The notes beneath the pieces are model-generated. The model saw only the letters and a program-made list of their open reading frames with translations. It ran no database searches and was not told where the DNA came from. A program made the position numbers and the translations under genes. Shown piece by piece: positions 51,960 to 62,267 of a DNA stretch of 64,000 nt. Positions within the stretch are counted from its first letter, which is position 1. The number at the start of each line of letters is the position of its first letter. Source of the DNA: CAVZCK01 sp963798805 (lineage in GTDB: Bacteria > Pseudomonadota > Alphaproteobacteria > Rhizobiales > Rhodomicrobiaceae); the NCBI GenBank assembly GCA_963798805.1, contig CAWCVC010000008.1, positions 124,001 to 188,000 on the forward strand, in the 5' to 3' direction.

Positions 51960-52948
51960 GGGGGCTCTCCATTGGTTTTGAAACGGCGCCGGAATTCCGA
52001 CGGGGACATGGTGAGACGCCTGGCGAACGCGCGGTCCATGCGCCGCAGCGAGGCGAAGCCGCATTGGCCAGCGATGCGCTCGACCGGCGCGGCGGTATCG
52101 AGCAGCGCCTGACGGGCTTTATCGATCCGGACCCGCTCGACAAAGGCGGCCGGACTCATATTCAGCTCACGGCGGAATAGGCGCGAGAGCGAGCGCAGCG
52201 ACAGGCGCGCCTCTTCCGCAATCGCGTCAATATGCCAGTTGCGATCCGGCGCTGCTCTGATGGCTTCGACGACATGAGCCAGGCGCTCACTATCTGCGGA
52301 CTGGGTGGCAAGCTCGGCCGAGAACTGGCTCTGGCCGCCGGGTCTGATCCGGTAAACGACGTGATCGCGGGCAAGCGCGAGCGCGGTTTGGCGACCATGA
52401 TCCGCTTCGACCATCGCCAGAGCGAGATCGATGCCGGCCGTCACGCCGGCCGAAGTCCAGATGTCGCCGTCGCGGATGTGAATGGCGTCGCCGTCGACCT
52501 CGACCTGGGGATAAAGGTGGCGCAGCGTCTCGACCGAATTCCAATGGGTCGCGGCGCGGCGGCCGTCCAGCAGTCCCGCCTCGGCGAGAAGGAAAGCGCC
52601 TGTGCAAACGGATGCGATCCGGCGAACGCGCCCGAACGCTCGCCGCAGAATGGCCGCGATCGAGCCCTCGGCAAGTGCTGCCTTGAGGCCGGGGCTGCCT
52701 CCCGCGACCATCAGCGTATCAATGGACGACAGCCGCCGCGATGTCAGCTCGGCGAAGTCGGTATCGGCAATGATGCCGACGCCGCAGGATGTGTGCAGCG
52801 GGCCGGCGGTCTGCGCCGCAATGGCCGCGCTGTAAGCCTCATGGCCGAGGACGCGGTTGGCCGCGGCGAAGATCTGCAGCGGCCCCGTGATGTCGAGGAT
52901 CTGCCCTTCCGGATAGGCCAGCATCAGAATGGGTCGGGGTGATGTCAT
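51908..52948 (-). CDS. GlxA/ArgR-type AraC family regulator with DJ-1 domain
   Basis: The 346-residue product has an N-terminal DJ-1/PfpI-like domain (about 1-190; ILMLAYPEGQILDITGPLQI, RIASVCTGAFLLAEAGLLDG). A C-terminal AraC helix-turn-helix pair (about 225-325) includes IAEEARLSLRSLSRLFRREL, and IAGQCGFASLRRMDRAFARR. Regulators of this shape control amino-acid, betaine or arginine catabolism. It lies just after a basic-amino-acid ABC importer on the same strand, as argR lies after the aot genes in Pseudomonas, so arginine-type control is a reasonable guess. Confidence 0.9.
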   Translation of the reverse strand: MTSPRPILMLAYPEGQILDITGPLQIFAAANRVLGHEAYSAAIAAQTAGPLHTSCGVGIIADTDFAELTSRRLSSIDTLMVAGGSPGLKAALAEGSIAAILRRAFGRVRRIASVCTGAFLLAEAGLLDGRRAATHWNSVETLRHLYPQVEVDGDAIHIRDGDIWTSAGVTAGIDLALAMVEADHGRQTALALARDHVVYRIRPGGQSQFSAELATQSADSERLAHVVEAIRAAPDRNWHIDAIAEEARLSLRSLSRLFRRELNMSPAAFVERVRIDKARQALLDTAAPVERIAGQCGFASLRRMDRAFARRLTMSPSEFRRRFKTNGEPPCQTSQSDSFSSPTLHF

Positions 52949-53061
52949 GAGGCAATGCTAATCGAACGGACCGCTGGCCTAAAGGACAGAGTTCAGTCAT
53001 TTTAGGCCAAAGCGCGGAAAGCAGGTTATCCGGCGCGCGCAGCCACAGCGCGTCGATGCCA

Positions 53062-53754
53062 TCAAGGAAGCGGTGGCATGTGTCGGCTGAGCCGTCTGTC
53101 GGCAAGATTCCAGAGGCGGCGCAGCGCCTCGACGGTCAGCACATAGACGATCGCCGCGGCGAGATAGGCCTGGAAATCATAGGTCCGTTGAAAGGCAAGA
53201 CGCGCGACCGCAAGCAGGTCGTAGACGGTGACAATGCTCGCAAGGGCGCTCGCCTTCAGCATCAAGATCACCTCATTGCCGAGCGGGCGCAGGCCGTAAC
53301 GTGCCGCCTGCGGAAGAATGATGCGGCGGGCGATGAGCGCGAAGGGCATCGCCGCCGCGCGCCCTGCTTCGATCTGCCCACGCGGCACAGCGCGAATGGC
53401 GCCGGCAAAGATCTCGGTCTGATAGGCGGCGGTATTGAGTGTGAAGGTGAGCAGCGCGCAGAAATAAGGATCGCGGAACAGCCACCACAGCCCGGCCGCC
53501 GCCAGCTCGGCCTGGAACTCGCCCGAGCCATAATAGACGAGGAAAAGCTGAGCGAGGAGCGGCGTGCCCCGGAAGATGTAGGTGTAGGCGAAAGCCGCGC
53601 CGCTTACCGAGGGCGAAGCGAAGACCTGGATCAGCGCCAGCGGCACGGCCATGGCGAAGCCAAGCGTCACCGAGATGAAGGTGAGCTGCAGCGTGACGGC
53701 ATAGCCTTGCGCCATATTCCAGCCGAAGCGGTGAAGCAGGTCCCAATGGATCAT
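53062..53754 (-). CDS. Amino acid ABC transporter permease (HisM/ArtM type)
   Basis: The 230-residue permease has about five helices. It has the family segment TYIFRGTPLLAQLFLVYYG near residue 80 and the EAA coupling loop in EIFAGAIRAVPRGQIEAGRA, then LPQAARYGLRPLGNEVILML. It overlaps the preceding permease by 4 bases (ATGA), so both membrane subunits are coupled. It is the last transporter gene before the AraC-type regulator. Confidence 0.92.
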   Translation of the reverse strand: MIHWDLLHRFGWNMAQGYAVTLQLTFISVTLGFAMAVPLALIQVFASPSVSGAAFAYTYIFRGTPLLAQLFLVYYGSGEFQAELAAAGLWWLFRDPYFCALLTFTLNTAAYQTEIFAGAIRAVPRGQIEAGRAAAMPFALIARRIILPQAARYGLRPLGNEVILMLKASALASIVTVYDLLAVARLAFQRTYDFQAYLAAAIVYVLTVEALRRLWNLADRRLSRHMPPLP

Positions 53755-54452
53755 CGCGCCTTGCTCCAGCCGCGGCGGGCCCTGGCTTCGGCCCAGGCGA
53801 GCGCGATCGTCGAGGCGGCCGTCATGAGCAGATAAATGCCGCAGGCGGCGGCATAGAACTCGAAAGGCCGCTTGGTGTTGCCGACCGCGACGGTGGTTTC
53901 GCGCAAAAGATCGCCGAGAGCAATCGTGGACACCAGCGAGGTGTCCTTGAGCAGCACCAGCCAGTTATTGCCGAGGCCGGGCAAGGCGAGGCGCAGCATC
54001 TGCGGCAGCGTCACCCGGCGGAACACCAGGGCCTCGCTCATGCCGAAGCTGGCGGCGGCCTCGATCTGGCCGCGCTCGACGCCACGCAAGGCCGCGAGCA
54101 GCACTTCGCTCGCATAGGCGCCGAACACAAGGCCGAGGGCGAGCACACCGGCAGCAAATGGTGGAATGGCGAAGTTGAGGGGAAGACCGGTCGCGGTGGC
54201 CGCGCTGTCGATTGCCATTTGCGCGCCGTAATAGATGAGCAGTAGGTTGAGCAGTTCGGGGATACCGCGAAAGACGGTGGTATAGGTTTCGCCGAGCCCG
54301 CGCAGGACCGCGCTGCGGCTGTCCTTCGCAAGAGCGACCGCCAGGCCGAAGCCGAGCCCGACCGGCAGGGTGGCGCATGCGAGGGCGATGGTCACCCCGG
54401 CGCCGCGCGCCAGCTCATCGCCCCAACCCTCCGCGCCGAAGCTGAAGATCAT
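53751..54452 (-). CDS. Amino acid ABC transporter permease (HisQ/ArtQ type)
   Basis: The 233-residue permease has the pairing signature TYTTVFRGIPELLNLLLIYY and the EAA loop SEVLLAALRGVERGQIEAAA, then LPQMLRLALPGLGNNWLVLL. It pairs with the permease encoded downstream to form the heterodimeric pore. It starts 21 bases after the binding-protein gene. Confidence 0.92.
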   Translation of the reverse strand: MIFSFGAEGWGDELARGAGVTIALACATLPVGLGFGLAVALAKDSRSAVLRGLGETYTTVFRGIPELLNLLLIYYGAQMAIDSAATATGLPLNFAIPPFAAGVLALGLVFGAYASEVLLAALRGVERGQIEAAASFGMSEALVFRRVTLPQMLRLALPGLGNNWLVLLKDTSLVSTIALGDLLRETTVAVGNTKRPFEFYAAACGIYLLMTAASTIALAWAEARARRGWSKAR

Positions 54453-54473
54453 CGCCCGGCTCTTACGTCGATT

Positions 54474-55259
54474 TCATTGCTTTTTATAGATGTTGAACGG
54501 GAAGTATTTAGCGTTGATCTTGGCATAGGTCCCGTCGGCGACGATGGTGTCGATGGCCTTGTCGAATTTCGCTATGAGTTCGTTCTCGCCCTTGCGCAGC
54601 GCGATGGCGACACCCGAGCCGAAATAGGACGGATCGTCGAGATCGGGACCGACCATCTGGCAGCATTTGCCGGGCTCGGTCTGGAGCCAGGCATAGACCG
54701 CGAGCTTGTCGTACAGCACTAGATCGACACGGCCAGAGGCCATATCGCGATAGGCGTCGTCGATCGTGGGATATTGCCGCACGGTCGATTTCGGATATTT
54801 GTCCTCAATATAGCTGGCATGGCTGGTGCCGCTCTGCACGCCGATGATCTTGCTCGCGAGCGTCGCCGGGGAGATGTCGGCGGGCGCTTTGCCCTTGGGC
54901 GCGACGAACACGACCGGCGAATAGTAGTAAGGCTTGGTGAAGGCGACGACTTTCTTGCGGTCGTCGGTGATGTTCATCGAGGCGACGATGGCGTCATATT
55001 TCTTGGCCAGCAGTGCCGGAATGATGCCATCCCAATCCTGGGTGACGATCTGGCAATCGGTCTTCATCACCTTGCACAGCGCATTGGCGATATCGACGTC
55101 GAAGCCCGCCACCTGGCCGCTCGGGCTGATGCCGTTGAAAGGCGGGTTGGCGCCCTCGGTCGCGATGCGCAGCTTTTCCTGCGCCGATGCCGGGACCGCC
55201 GCCAAGGCAAAGAATACCAGGGAAAAAGCAAGGAGCGTGAAAATTCGGACCTGTTTCAT
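54474..55259 (-). CDS. Amino acid ABC transporter substrate-binding protein (ArgT/HisJ type)
   Basis: The 261-residue product has the signal peptide MKQVRIFTLLAFSLVFFALA ending at SAQ-EKL. The mature protein shows LRIATEGANPPFNGISPSGQ, then VAGFDVDIANALCKVMKTDC, the signature of family 3 binding proteins for polar or basic amino acids. VGVQSGTSHASYIEDKYP matches the ligand-clamping part. It binds probably arginine, lysine, ornithine or an opine; no closer call can be made from sequence alone. Confidence 0.92.
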   Translation of the reverse strand: MKQVRIFTLLAFSLVFFALAAVPASAQEKLRIATEGANPPFNGISPSGQVAGFDVDIANALCKVMKTDCQIVTQDWDGIIPALLAKKYDAIVASMNITDDRKKVVAFTKPYYYSPVVFVAPKGKAPADISPATLASKIIGVQSGTSHASYIEDKYPKSTVRQYPTIDDAYRDMASGRVDLVLYDKLAVYAWLQTEPGKCCQMVGPDLDDPSYFGSGVAIALRKGENELIAKFDKAIDTIVADGTYAKINAKYFPFNIYKKQ

Positions 55260-55363
55260 GGAGCCTCGCCATCGAAGAGCGCGGACCGGCGCGCGGGGTG
55301 AAATTTCAGCCTAGAGTGGCGGATTCTTGATTGGAATCAGATGAGCCGCTCTAGTTTTTGTTT

Positions 55364-55413
55364 GCGCATCGGATTTATCCGAAAACCGGCAACCACTTTT
55401 CGGTCCGATGCGC
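55364..55413. repeat. Dispersed Rhizobiales-type palindrome
   Basis: The outer stem GCGCATCGG/CCGATGCGC encloses an inner stem CCGAAAA/TTTTCGG. Palindromes with a CCGAAAACCGG core are very common between genes in Rhizobiales. It lies at the end of the ATPase gene and touches its stop codon, so it may end or stabilise that message. Confidence 0.7.
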
Positions 55414-56276
55414 TAAGTGAACCGGCCCGAGCGGAAAGAGGCAAGAAACTGGCCCAGCCGGGCGCTGCGCGGGGACGTGAACAGCGCCTCCGGCGGGCCT
55501 TCCTCCTCCACGCAGCCGCGATGCAGAAACAGCGTGCGGGTCGAGACGTCGCGCGCGAACGCCATCTCATGCGTGACGATGATCATCGTCCGGCCTTCGC
55601 CCGCAAGCCTACGAATTACGCCCAGCACCTCGCCGACCAGCTCCGGATCGAGCGCGGAGGTCGGTTCGTCCAGGAGGATCACATCGGGGTCGACCGCGAG
55701 AGCGCGGGCGATCGCGGCGCGCTGCTGCTCACCGCCGGAAAGCTCGCTCGGATAGGCGTCGATCCGGTGCGACAGGCCGACCTTGGCGATAAGCGCGCGC
55801 GCTTCCTCGATGGCCTCGGCGCGGGGTCGGCTATGGACGTGGATCGGCGCCTCGATGACATTGCCGAGCACCGTGCGGTGATGCCAGAGATTAAAGCTCT
55901 GAAAGACCATGGCGAGCCGGCGTCGTAGCCGTTCGACGGATTTCTTGTCGACGCTGCGGCTGCCCTCATCCCCGAACACTAGCCGTTCCGCTCCGACCGC
56001 GATCTCGCCCCGGTCCGGCACTTCCAGCAGGTTGAGGCAGCGCAGGAATGTACTCTTGCCGGAACCGGAAGCCCCGATGATCGAGATCACCTCGCCTTTG
56101 CAGGCGCTGAGCGAAATGCCGCATAGCACCGGGACTGGGCCAAAGCTCTTCCAGATGTCGCTGGCAACGATTGCGGAGGCGGCCGCGTCGAAACTCACGC
56201 TCGCGCGCCCGCGCTCCGCCGGAGCGGCGAGGCTATCCGCCAGGGCTGGCCCAAAATCGGCTGGTTTGTCCCGCAT
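55413..56276 (-). CDS. Amino acid ABC transporter ATP-binding protein (HisP/GlnQ type)
   Basis: ATG 56276 gives 287 residues; GTG 56282 would add two. The ATPase has Walker A GASGSGKST, Q-loop VFQSFNLWHHRTV, signature LSGGEQQRAAIARAL, Walker B VILLDEPTSALDPE and H-loop IIVTHEMAFARDV. About 35 residues precede the usual start (IVASDIWKSFG), longer than normal. It is the first gene of a four-gene importer operon (ATPase, binding protein, two permeases), with a CTAG-ended palindrome right before its start. Confidence 0.92.
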   Translation of the reverse strand: MRDKPADFGPALADSLAAPAERGRASVSFDAAASAIVASDIWKSFGPVPVLCGISLSACKGEVISIIGASGSGKSTFLRCLNLLEVPDRGEIAVGAERLVFGDEGSRSVDKKSVERLRRRLAMVFQSFNLWHHRTVLGNVIEAPIHVHSRPRAEAIEEARALIAKVGLSHRIDAYPSELSGGEQQRAAIARALAVDPDVILLDEPTSALDPELVGEVLGVIRRLAGEGRTMIIVTHEMAFARDVSTRTLFLHRGCVEEEGPPEALFTSPRSARLGQFLASFRSGRFT

Positions 56277-56287
56277 GGACACGCCTT

Positions 56288-56364
56288 CTAGTGTCCCGAT
56301 TCCGAAGTTCGCCTCATTCTGCAGCTAGCTCCTTAGCGAACTTCGGAATCTCAAGGGACACTAG
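56288..56364. repeat. CTAG-ended long inverted repeat, element 1 (MITE-like)
   Basis: The left arm is CTAGTGTCCC then TTCCGAAGTTCGC; the right arm is GCGAACTTCGGAA, six extra bases, GGGACACTAG. The arms pair almost fully around about 23 loop bases. It lies directly upstream of the ATPase gene. Its ends are the same CTAGTG/CACTAG as in the next element. Confidence 0.75.
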
Positions 56365-56378
56365 CAACTCTATAGATT

Positions 56379-56457
56379 CTAGTGCGGTTTGAGATCGAGA
56401 AATCCCCTTGCTGAGCAAGCTGGCACAATGAAGGGGATTTTTCGATCACCACACTAG
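56379..56457. repeat. CTAG-ended long inverted repeat, element 2 (MITE-like)
   Basis: The left arm begins CTAGTGCGG and ends AAATCCCCTT (56400-56409); the right arm begins AAGGGGATTT (56431-56440) and ends CACACTAG. Loop 21 bases. Only 14 bases separate it from element 1; the end motif is shared but the inner arms differ. Confidence 0.75.
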
Positions 56458-56585
56458 CCTGTTTCCCCGCGATCTTACAATATTGCCTCGATCGAGGGAG
56501 CAGGTTTCGTCGTAAGACGAAGCTGTGTCGAATTGCGGAGCTTTATGCTCAGGCGGGCACTAGATTGAGACGCGTCAGCGCCGTG

Positions 56586-58130
<1,545 letters not shown>

Positions 58131-58169
58131 GAGTGCCCTTCCACCTTCAACTCGACTACAAACCCGACG

Positions 58170-59003
58170 CTAACGGGCGAACATATCCCCAAGATAGACG
58201 CGCCTGACATCCTCGTTGGCGACGACTTCGGCGGGGGTGCCTTCCGTCAGAACCCTGCCATCATAGATGATATATGCCCGATCGATCAGCTCCAAAGTTT
58301 CACGAACGTTATGATCCGTTATGAGAACCCCAATTCCGCGCTGGGTCAAATGCCGAACGAGCGCACGGATATCGCCGATGGCAATCGGGTCGATGCCGGC
58401 GAAGGGCTCGTCTAGGAGCATGTAGGAGGGACGGCTGGCAAGCGCGCGTGCTATTTCGAGACGCCGCCGTTCGCCGCCCGAGAGGGCAATCGACGGCGCT
58501 TTTCTGAGCCGGGTGATGCGAAATTCCTCGAGCAGCGAGTCGAGCTGGCGCTCGCGCTCACGTCTATTGGGCTCGACGACCTCGAGGACGGCGCGGATGT
58601 TCTGCTCGACGGTCAGGCCGCGAAAGATCGAGGCTTCCTGCGGCAGATAACCGATTCCAAGCCGCGCGCGCCGGTACATCGGCAGCTTAGTCACCTCGTG
58701 GCCATCGATAACCACTTTTCCCTGATCGGGCTTGATCAGGCCCGTAATCATGTAAAATATCGTGGTCTTACCGGCCCCGTTCGGCCCCAAGAGTCCGACC
58801 GACTCGCCCTTGCGCACCATGAGACTGGCGCCGCGCACGACGGTTCTCTGCTTGAAGCTCTTGACGAGGCCCACGGCCGAAAGTTGATGATCCGGCGACG
58901 CCATCGGACGCCTGCGGGGCGCCTGTTCGGCATGAAGCCGATGGACGGGAGCGCCTGGGACATCCCGTGGTGCCCGCGAATTGTGTCTGTCCATGATCGC
59001 CAT
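58170..59003 (-). CDS. lptB: LPS export ABC transporter ATP-binding protein LptB
   Basis: From ATG 59003 the product has 277 residues. A leader of about 33 residues precedes AVGLVKSFKQRTVVRGASLM. Walker A is GPNGAGKTT, the signature LSGGERRRLEIARAL, Walker B YMLLDEPFAGIDP and the H-loop LITDHNVRETLEL. This set is diagnostic of LptB, the ATPase that powers LPS extraction with LptFG. Alternative starts at 58994 or further down would shorten the leader. It sits in lptC-lptA-lptB-rpoN order. Confidence 0.95.
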   Translation of the reverse strand: MAIMDRHNSRAPRDVPGAPVHRLHAEQAPRRRPMASPDHQLSAVGLVKSFKQRTVVRGASLMVRKGESVGLLGPNGAGKTTIFYMITGLIKPDQGKVVIDGHEVTKLPMYRRARLGIGYLPQEASIFRGLTVEQNIRAVLEVVEPNRRERERQLDSLLEEFRITRLRKAPSIALSGGERRRLEIARALASRPSYMLLDEPFAGIDPIAIGDIRALVRHLTQRGIGVLITDHNVRETLELIDRAYIIYDGRVLTEGTPAEVVANEDVRRVYLGDMFAR

Positions 59004-59147
59004 GAGAGAACCGGCCGAATTTAGGCACGCTCTTTGCAGAGCACCATAGTGCCAACGCTGGGAAAGGTTAATTCGAATTTTGAGACGGGACAAAGACCGT
59101 CCGGCGCGCAAAGCCGGCCGAGCTTGTTCCTGCTGATCAAGACCACG

Positions 59148-59795
59148 TTACTTTGCCGCTCCCGGAACCTTCGGGTTCGATTTCGGCGTGAAGATCGCCC
59201 GCAGGCGCTCCTTCGGGCCGCCTTCGCTGTTCTCGAACCGGCTCAAGCCGCTCGTCAGGTCGATCACGAGGCGATCGCCTTTGATCGTGTTGGCGCCTTG
59301 AGAAAGGATCACCTCACCCCCGAGGGTGACAAGCTGCTTCTTAGCCTCGAAGATCGCCCAGTCGCTGGTGGCGGTCTGGTTGTCTTTGGTCGTCACCAGG
59401 ACCTTGCCCTTGGCGTCGATCCGGGTGATCTCCGAGCCGCTGCCAGGCACGATGGACCCGGCGTTGGCCGGCTGCGCGTTGGTCTTGTCCTTCTCTTTCG
59501 GAGCACTATTATAGGTGACCTGAAGCTCTATGGCGCGCAGATGAAAATCGCCTTGCGTCGCCAGCACATTGCCTTTGAATACGGCAACTTTTTTCTTGTC
59601 GTCGACTTCGAGACTATCCGCCTCGATATCGATCGGCTTGTTCGCATTGGCGGAATAGCTGCTCGCAAGCCCGCTTCCAGGCGTCTGGGCCGAGGCTGGC
59701 GTGCCCAGCGCTCCGATCAGCAAAAGAGCCCCGGCAATCGATGCTGCGAATTTTCCCGCTGATCTGCCCGGACCGGCGGGATGGGTATCCCTCAT
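59148..59795 (-). CDS. lptA: LPS transport periplasmic protein LptA
   Basis: The 215-residue product has an N-terminal export signal (ASIAGALLLIGALGTPASAQ), then the OstA/LptA beta-jellyroll with KPIDIEADSLEVDDKKKVAV, VFKGNVLATQGDFHLRAIEL and LVTLGGEVILSQGANTIKGD. It forms the periplasmic bridge that carries LPS from the inner to the outer membrane. It overlaps lptC by 4 bases. Confidence 0.94.
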   Translation of the reverse strand: MRDTHPAGPGRSAGKFAASIAGALLLIGALGTPASAQTPGSGLASSYSANANKPIDIEADSLEVDDKKKVAVFKGNVLATQGDFHLRAIELQVTYNSAPKEKDKTNAQPANAGSIVPGSGSEITRIDAKGKVLVTTKDNQTATSDWAIFEAKKQLVTLGGEVILSQGANTIKGDRLVIDLTSGLSRFENSEGGPKERLRAIFTPKSNPKVPGAAK

Positions 59796-60475
59796 TGCGC
59801 GCTGCCCTCCTGAGTTCTCTCTAAATGGACCCTGACGTTGCCCTGGAATGTGGCGCGCGACTCGCTGGAATAAAGAGTCATGGTCTGCGCTTTGATCGTG
59901 CTGCTATGAAAAGCGAGGTCCACCGGGTCTTTCGAGATCAGCATGTTGGTCTGCAAAAATGCCTTGGCCGTCTTCAATTTGCCTTTCAGACCGGCATCGC
60001 CCCCGATCGTCACGCCATTGTCGAAAGTGAGCTCTTGTTGCTTCGACTCGTATAGGCCCGACGAGGCTTCCAGCGTGGTCCTCTGCCCGGCTTTTGAGAC
60101 AATATTGGCGGTGATCTTGTTCAGCGTGATCAGCTCCGGATTGTTCGCATGCTGCGTCGCATACTCCGCCCGGACATCATAGACGCCATATTTTTCGTTA
60201 GCGCCCTTGATCCGAGGATTAACCATCTTCAGCCCGCCATCCGAGAGGTCGACCGAATCGACCTTCGCTTCCCCGAGCTTGGTTTGCACTGACAGGCCGG
60301 ACGGCAGGAAATAGAGTGCGGCGATACATACGGCAGCGAGAGGCAAAAGCCTGCGCAGCAGCTTCACGAACATGCTGTGCCGCTTGGCCTGGTGAAAAGC
60401 CTTGACGCGGTCGCCCGCGTTCGGAAGGCCGGCAAAACGTGCCGGGACCGACCGGATATACGCCTGGGTTGCCAT
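59792..60475 (-). CDS. lptC: LPS export system protein LptC
   Basis: The 227-residue product has a single N-terminal membrane anchor (LLRRLLPLAAVCIAALYFLP) followed by an LptC beta-jellyroll (VDLSDGGLKMVNPRIKGANE, EKYGVYDVRAEYATQ). It anchors the LPS bridge to LptBFG. It overlaps lptA in ATGA-type fashion, so they are translated together. It has low sequence similarity to enterobacterial LptC, as is normal in alphaproteobacteria. Confidence 0.92.
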   Translation of the reverse strand: MATQAYIRSVPARFAGLPNAGDRVKAFHQAKRHSMFVKLLRRLLPLAAVCIAALYFLPSGLSVQTKLGEAKVDSVDLSDGGLKMVNPRIKGANEKYGVYDVRAEYATQHANNPELITLNKITANIVSKAGQRTTLEASSGLYESKQQELTFDNGVTIGGDAGLKGKLKTAKAFLQTNMLISKDPVDLAFHSSTIKAQTMTLYSSESRATFQGNVRVHLERTQEGSAQ

Positions 60476-60608
60476 CTGAGCCCGTCACAAATCTGCGTTT
60501 CGGCGGCGAAACTATGGAATCAAGCCGCGATGCTCATCGCGCGAGACGGTAACATATACGGCGGATCGCGCAAAAGTTTGTTGTGCACTGCGCAAAATGC
60601 ACGGGAGC

Positions 60609-61217
60609 TCAATGGGCGAAGATTTCTTCCGTATCCCAGCCGAGCAGGTCGAGCCGCGCCCGGGTTGGCAGGAAGCGAAAGCAGGCTTCGGCGATTTCCG
60701 CGCGCTCCTCGCGCCGGAGCAGCCCGTCGAAGATTGCTTTGAGCCTGTGGAGATAAAGAACATCGGAGGCAGCATAGGCGAGTTGCTCTTCGGTCAGCTC
60801 CGGAGCGCCCCAATCCGAGGATTGCTGCTGCTTGGAGATCTCGACGCCGAGCAACTCGCGGCACAAATCCCGAAGGCCATGGCGGTCGGTATAGGTGCGG
60901 GTCAGTTTCGAGGCAATCTTCGTGCAGTAAACCGGTCTTGTCTCCACGCCGAGATATCTGTCGAACATCGCGATGTCGAAGCGGCCATAGTGAAACAGCT
61001 TGGTGATCGCCGCATCGGCGAGCAGCCTGATGAGGTTCGGCGCGTTGTAGCCGTCCGTGAACTGCACCAGATGCGCGTCGCCGTCTCCCCGCGACAGCTG
61101 CACGAGACAGAGCCTGTCGCGGCGCGGGTCGAGCCCCATGGTTTCGCTGTCGACGGCGACAATATCGCCGAAGATCAATCCGTCGGGCAGATCGCCCTTG
61201 TGAAGAGTGATGGCCAT
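60609..61217 (-). CDS. rnd: Ribonuclease D
   Basis: The 202-residue product is a DEDD 3'-5' exonuclease. The first motif is VAVDSETMGLDP, the second around LFHYGRFDIAMF, and the third ELAYAASDVLYLHRL with Tyr and Asp. It trims tRNA and other small RNA 3' ends. It is a short form without the HRDC domains of enterobacterial RNase D, as usual in Rhizobiales. It lies 133 bases upstream of lptC in the same direction. Confidence 0.92.
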   Translation of the reverse strand: MAITLHKGDLPDGLIFGDIVAVDSETMGLDPRRDRLCLVQLSRGDGDAHLVQFTDGYNAPNLIRLLADAAITKLFHYGRFDIAMFDRYLGVETRPVYCTKIASKLTRTYTDRHGLRDLCRELLGVEISKQQQSSDWGAPELTEEQLAYAASDVLYLHRLKAIFDGLLRREERAEIAEACFRFLPTRARLDLLGWDTEEIFAH

Positions 61218-61294
61218 CTACGGCTTATAACACAGGCTGACGCAAGCGCCAGACCGCGGCGCTCGAGATTTTCTCTGAGAGGCGCCCCAAAACA

Positions 61295-62089
61295 TCAGAC
61301 CAGGCTGTCCACCACGCCGCCATCCACGCGCAAAGCCGCTCCTGTCGTAGCCGAGGCTTGCGGCGAAGCCGCGTAGACGACCATGTTTGCGACCTCCTCG
61401 ACCGATGCCATGCGACCAATAATCGAGCTGGGGCGTTTGGCCTTGACGAATGCAGTCCCGGCCTCCTCGATCGTGCGGCCGGATTTTTCCGCCGCCTGCT
61501 TCAGCATATCGCCGACGCCTTCCGAGAGGGTCGGGCCGGGCAGCACCGCGTTGACCGTGACCGCCGTTCCGGCGAGCCGCTTGGCGAGGCCGCGCGAAAT
61601 CGATAGATTTGCGGTCTTGGTGAAGCCGTAATGGATCATGTCGGCCGGAATGTTCAGCGCCGATTTGGAGGAGATGAAGATCACGCGTCCCCAATTGCGC
61701 TCGATCATTCCAGGGACATAGGCGCGCGACAGCCGCACGCCGGACATTACATTGACTTCGAAGAAACGCTGCCATTCGCTGTCGGCGGCCTCGAAGAAGT
61801 CCTGCGGACCGAAAATTCCGACATTGTTGACGAGGATGTCCGCCGACGGCTCGGCCTCAACCAGAACCTCGCAACCTTCCGCCGTGCCGAGATCAGCAGC
61901 AACGCCGCGAAAGCGGCCGTCGGGCACGGCCGCTTGCAGCCTCCTGATCGCGTCATCGACATCCTTCTGTTTGCGCCCATTGACGATGACCGCGGCGCCA
62001 GATTCCGCGAGTCCCTTTGCGATGGCGTAGCCGATCCCGTGCGTCGAGCCGGTGACAACGGCGATCTTGCCGGAAAGATCGATCTTCAT
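61295..62089 (-). CDS. SDR family oxidoreductase
   Basis: ATG 62089 (GGAGG site) gives 264 residues. KIAVVTGSTHGIGYAIAKGL is the cofactor-binding motif (TGxxxGIG), NNVGIF corresponds to NNAG, the catalytic Ser lies in FISSKSALN and the YGFTK motif provides Tyr and Lys; the end is TGAALRVDGGVVDSLV. The NNVG change in the NNAG motif is mild. It stands alone between rnd and the divergent TPR glycosyltransferase gene. The substrate is unknown. Confidence 0.9.
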   Translation of the reverse strand: MKIDLSGKIAVVTGSTHGIGYAIAKGLAESGAAVIVNGRKQKDVDDAIRRLQAAVPDGRFRGVAADLGTAEGCEVLVEAEPSADILVNNVGIFGPQDFFEAADSEWQRFFEVNVMSGVRLSRAYVPGMIERNWGRVIFISSKSALNIPADMIHYGFTKTANLSISRGLAKRLAGTAVTVNAVLPGPTLSEGVGDMLKQAAEKSGRTIEEAGTAFVKAKRPSSIIGRMASVEEVANMVVYAASPQASATTGAALRVDGGVVDSLV

Positions 62090-62267
62090 GTGTGCGCCTC
62101 CATGCGGCTTGAATGGTTCTTTTGCAATCTGCCGGACAAGATGGCGCCTGCGCGCGTGCAGATCAAAAGGTGTCGGGCCAAGGCGCTTTTCGGGTTTCGC
62201 GTGTGCGAGCCAGGGAATTGCAACTATTTGATGCAATGAAGGAGTTGAATCGCGGAAAATCGGATCT

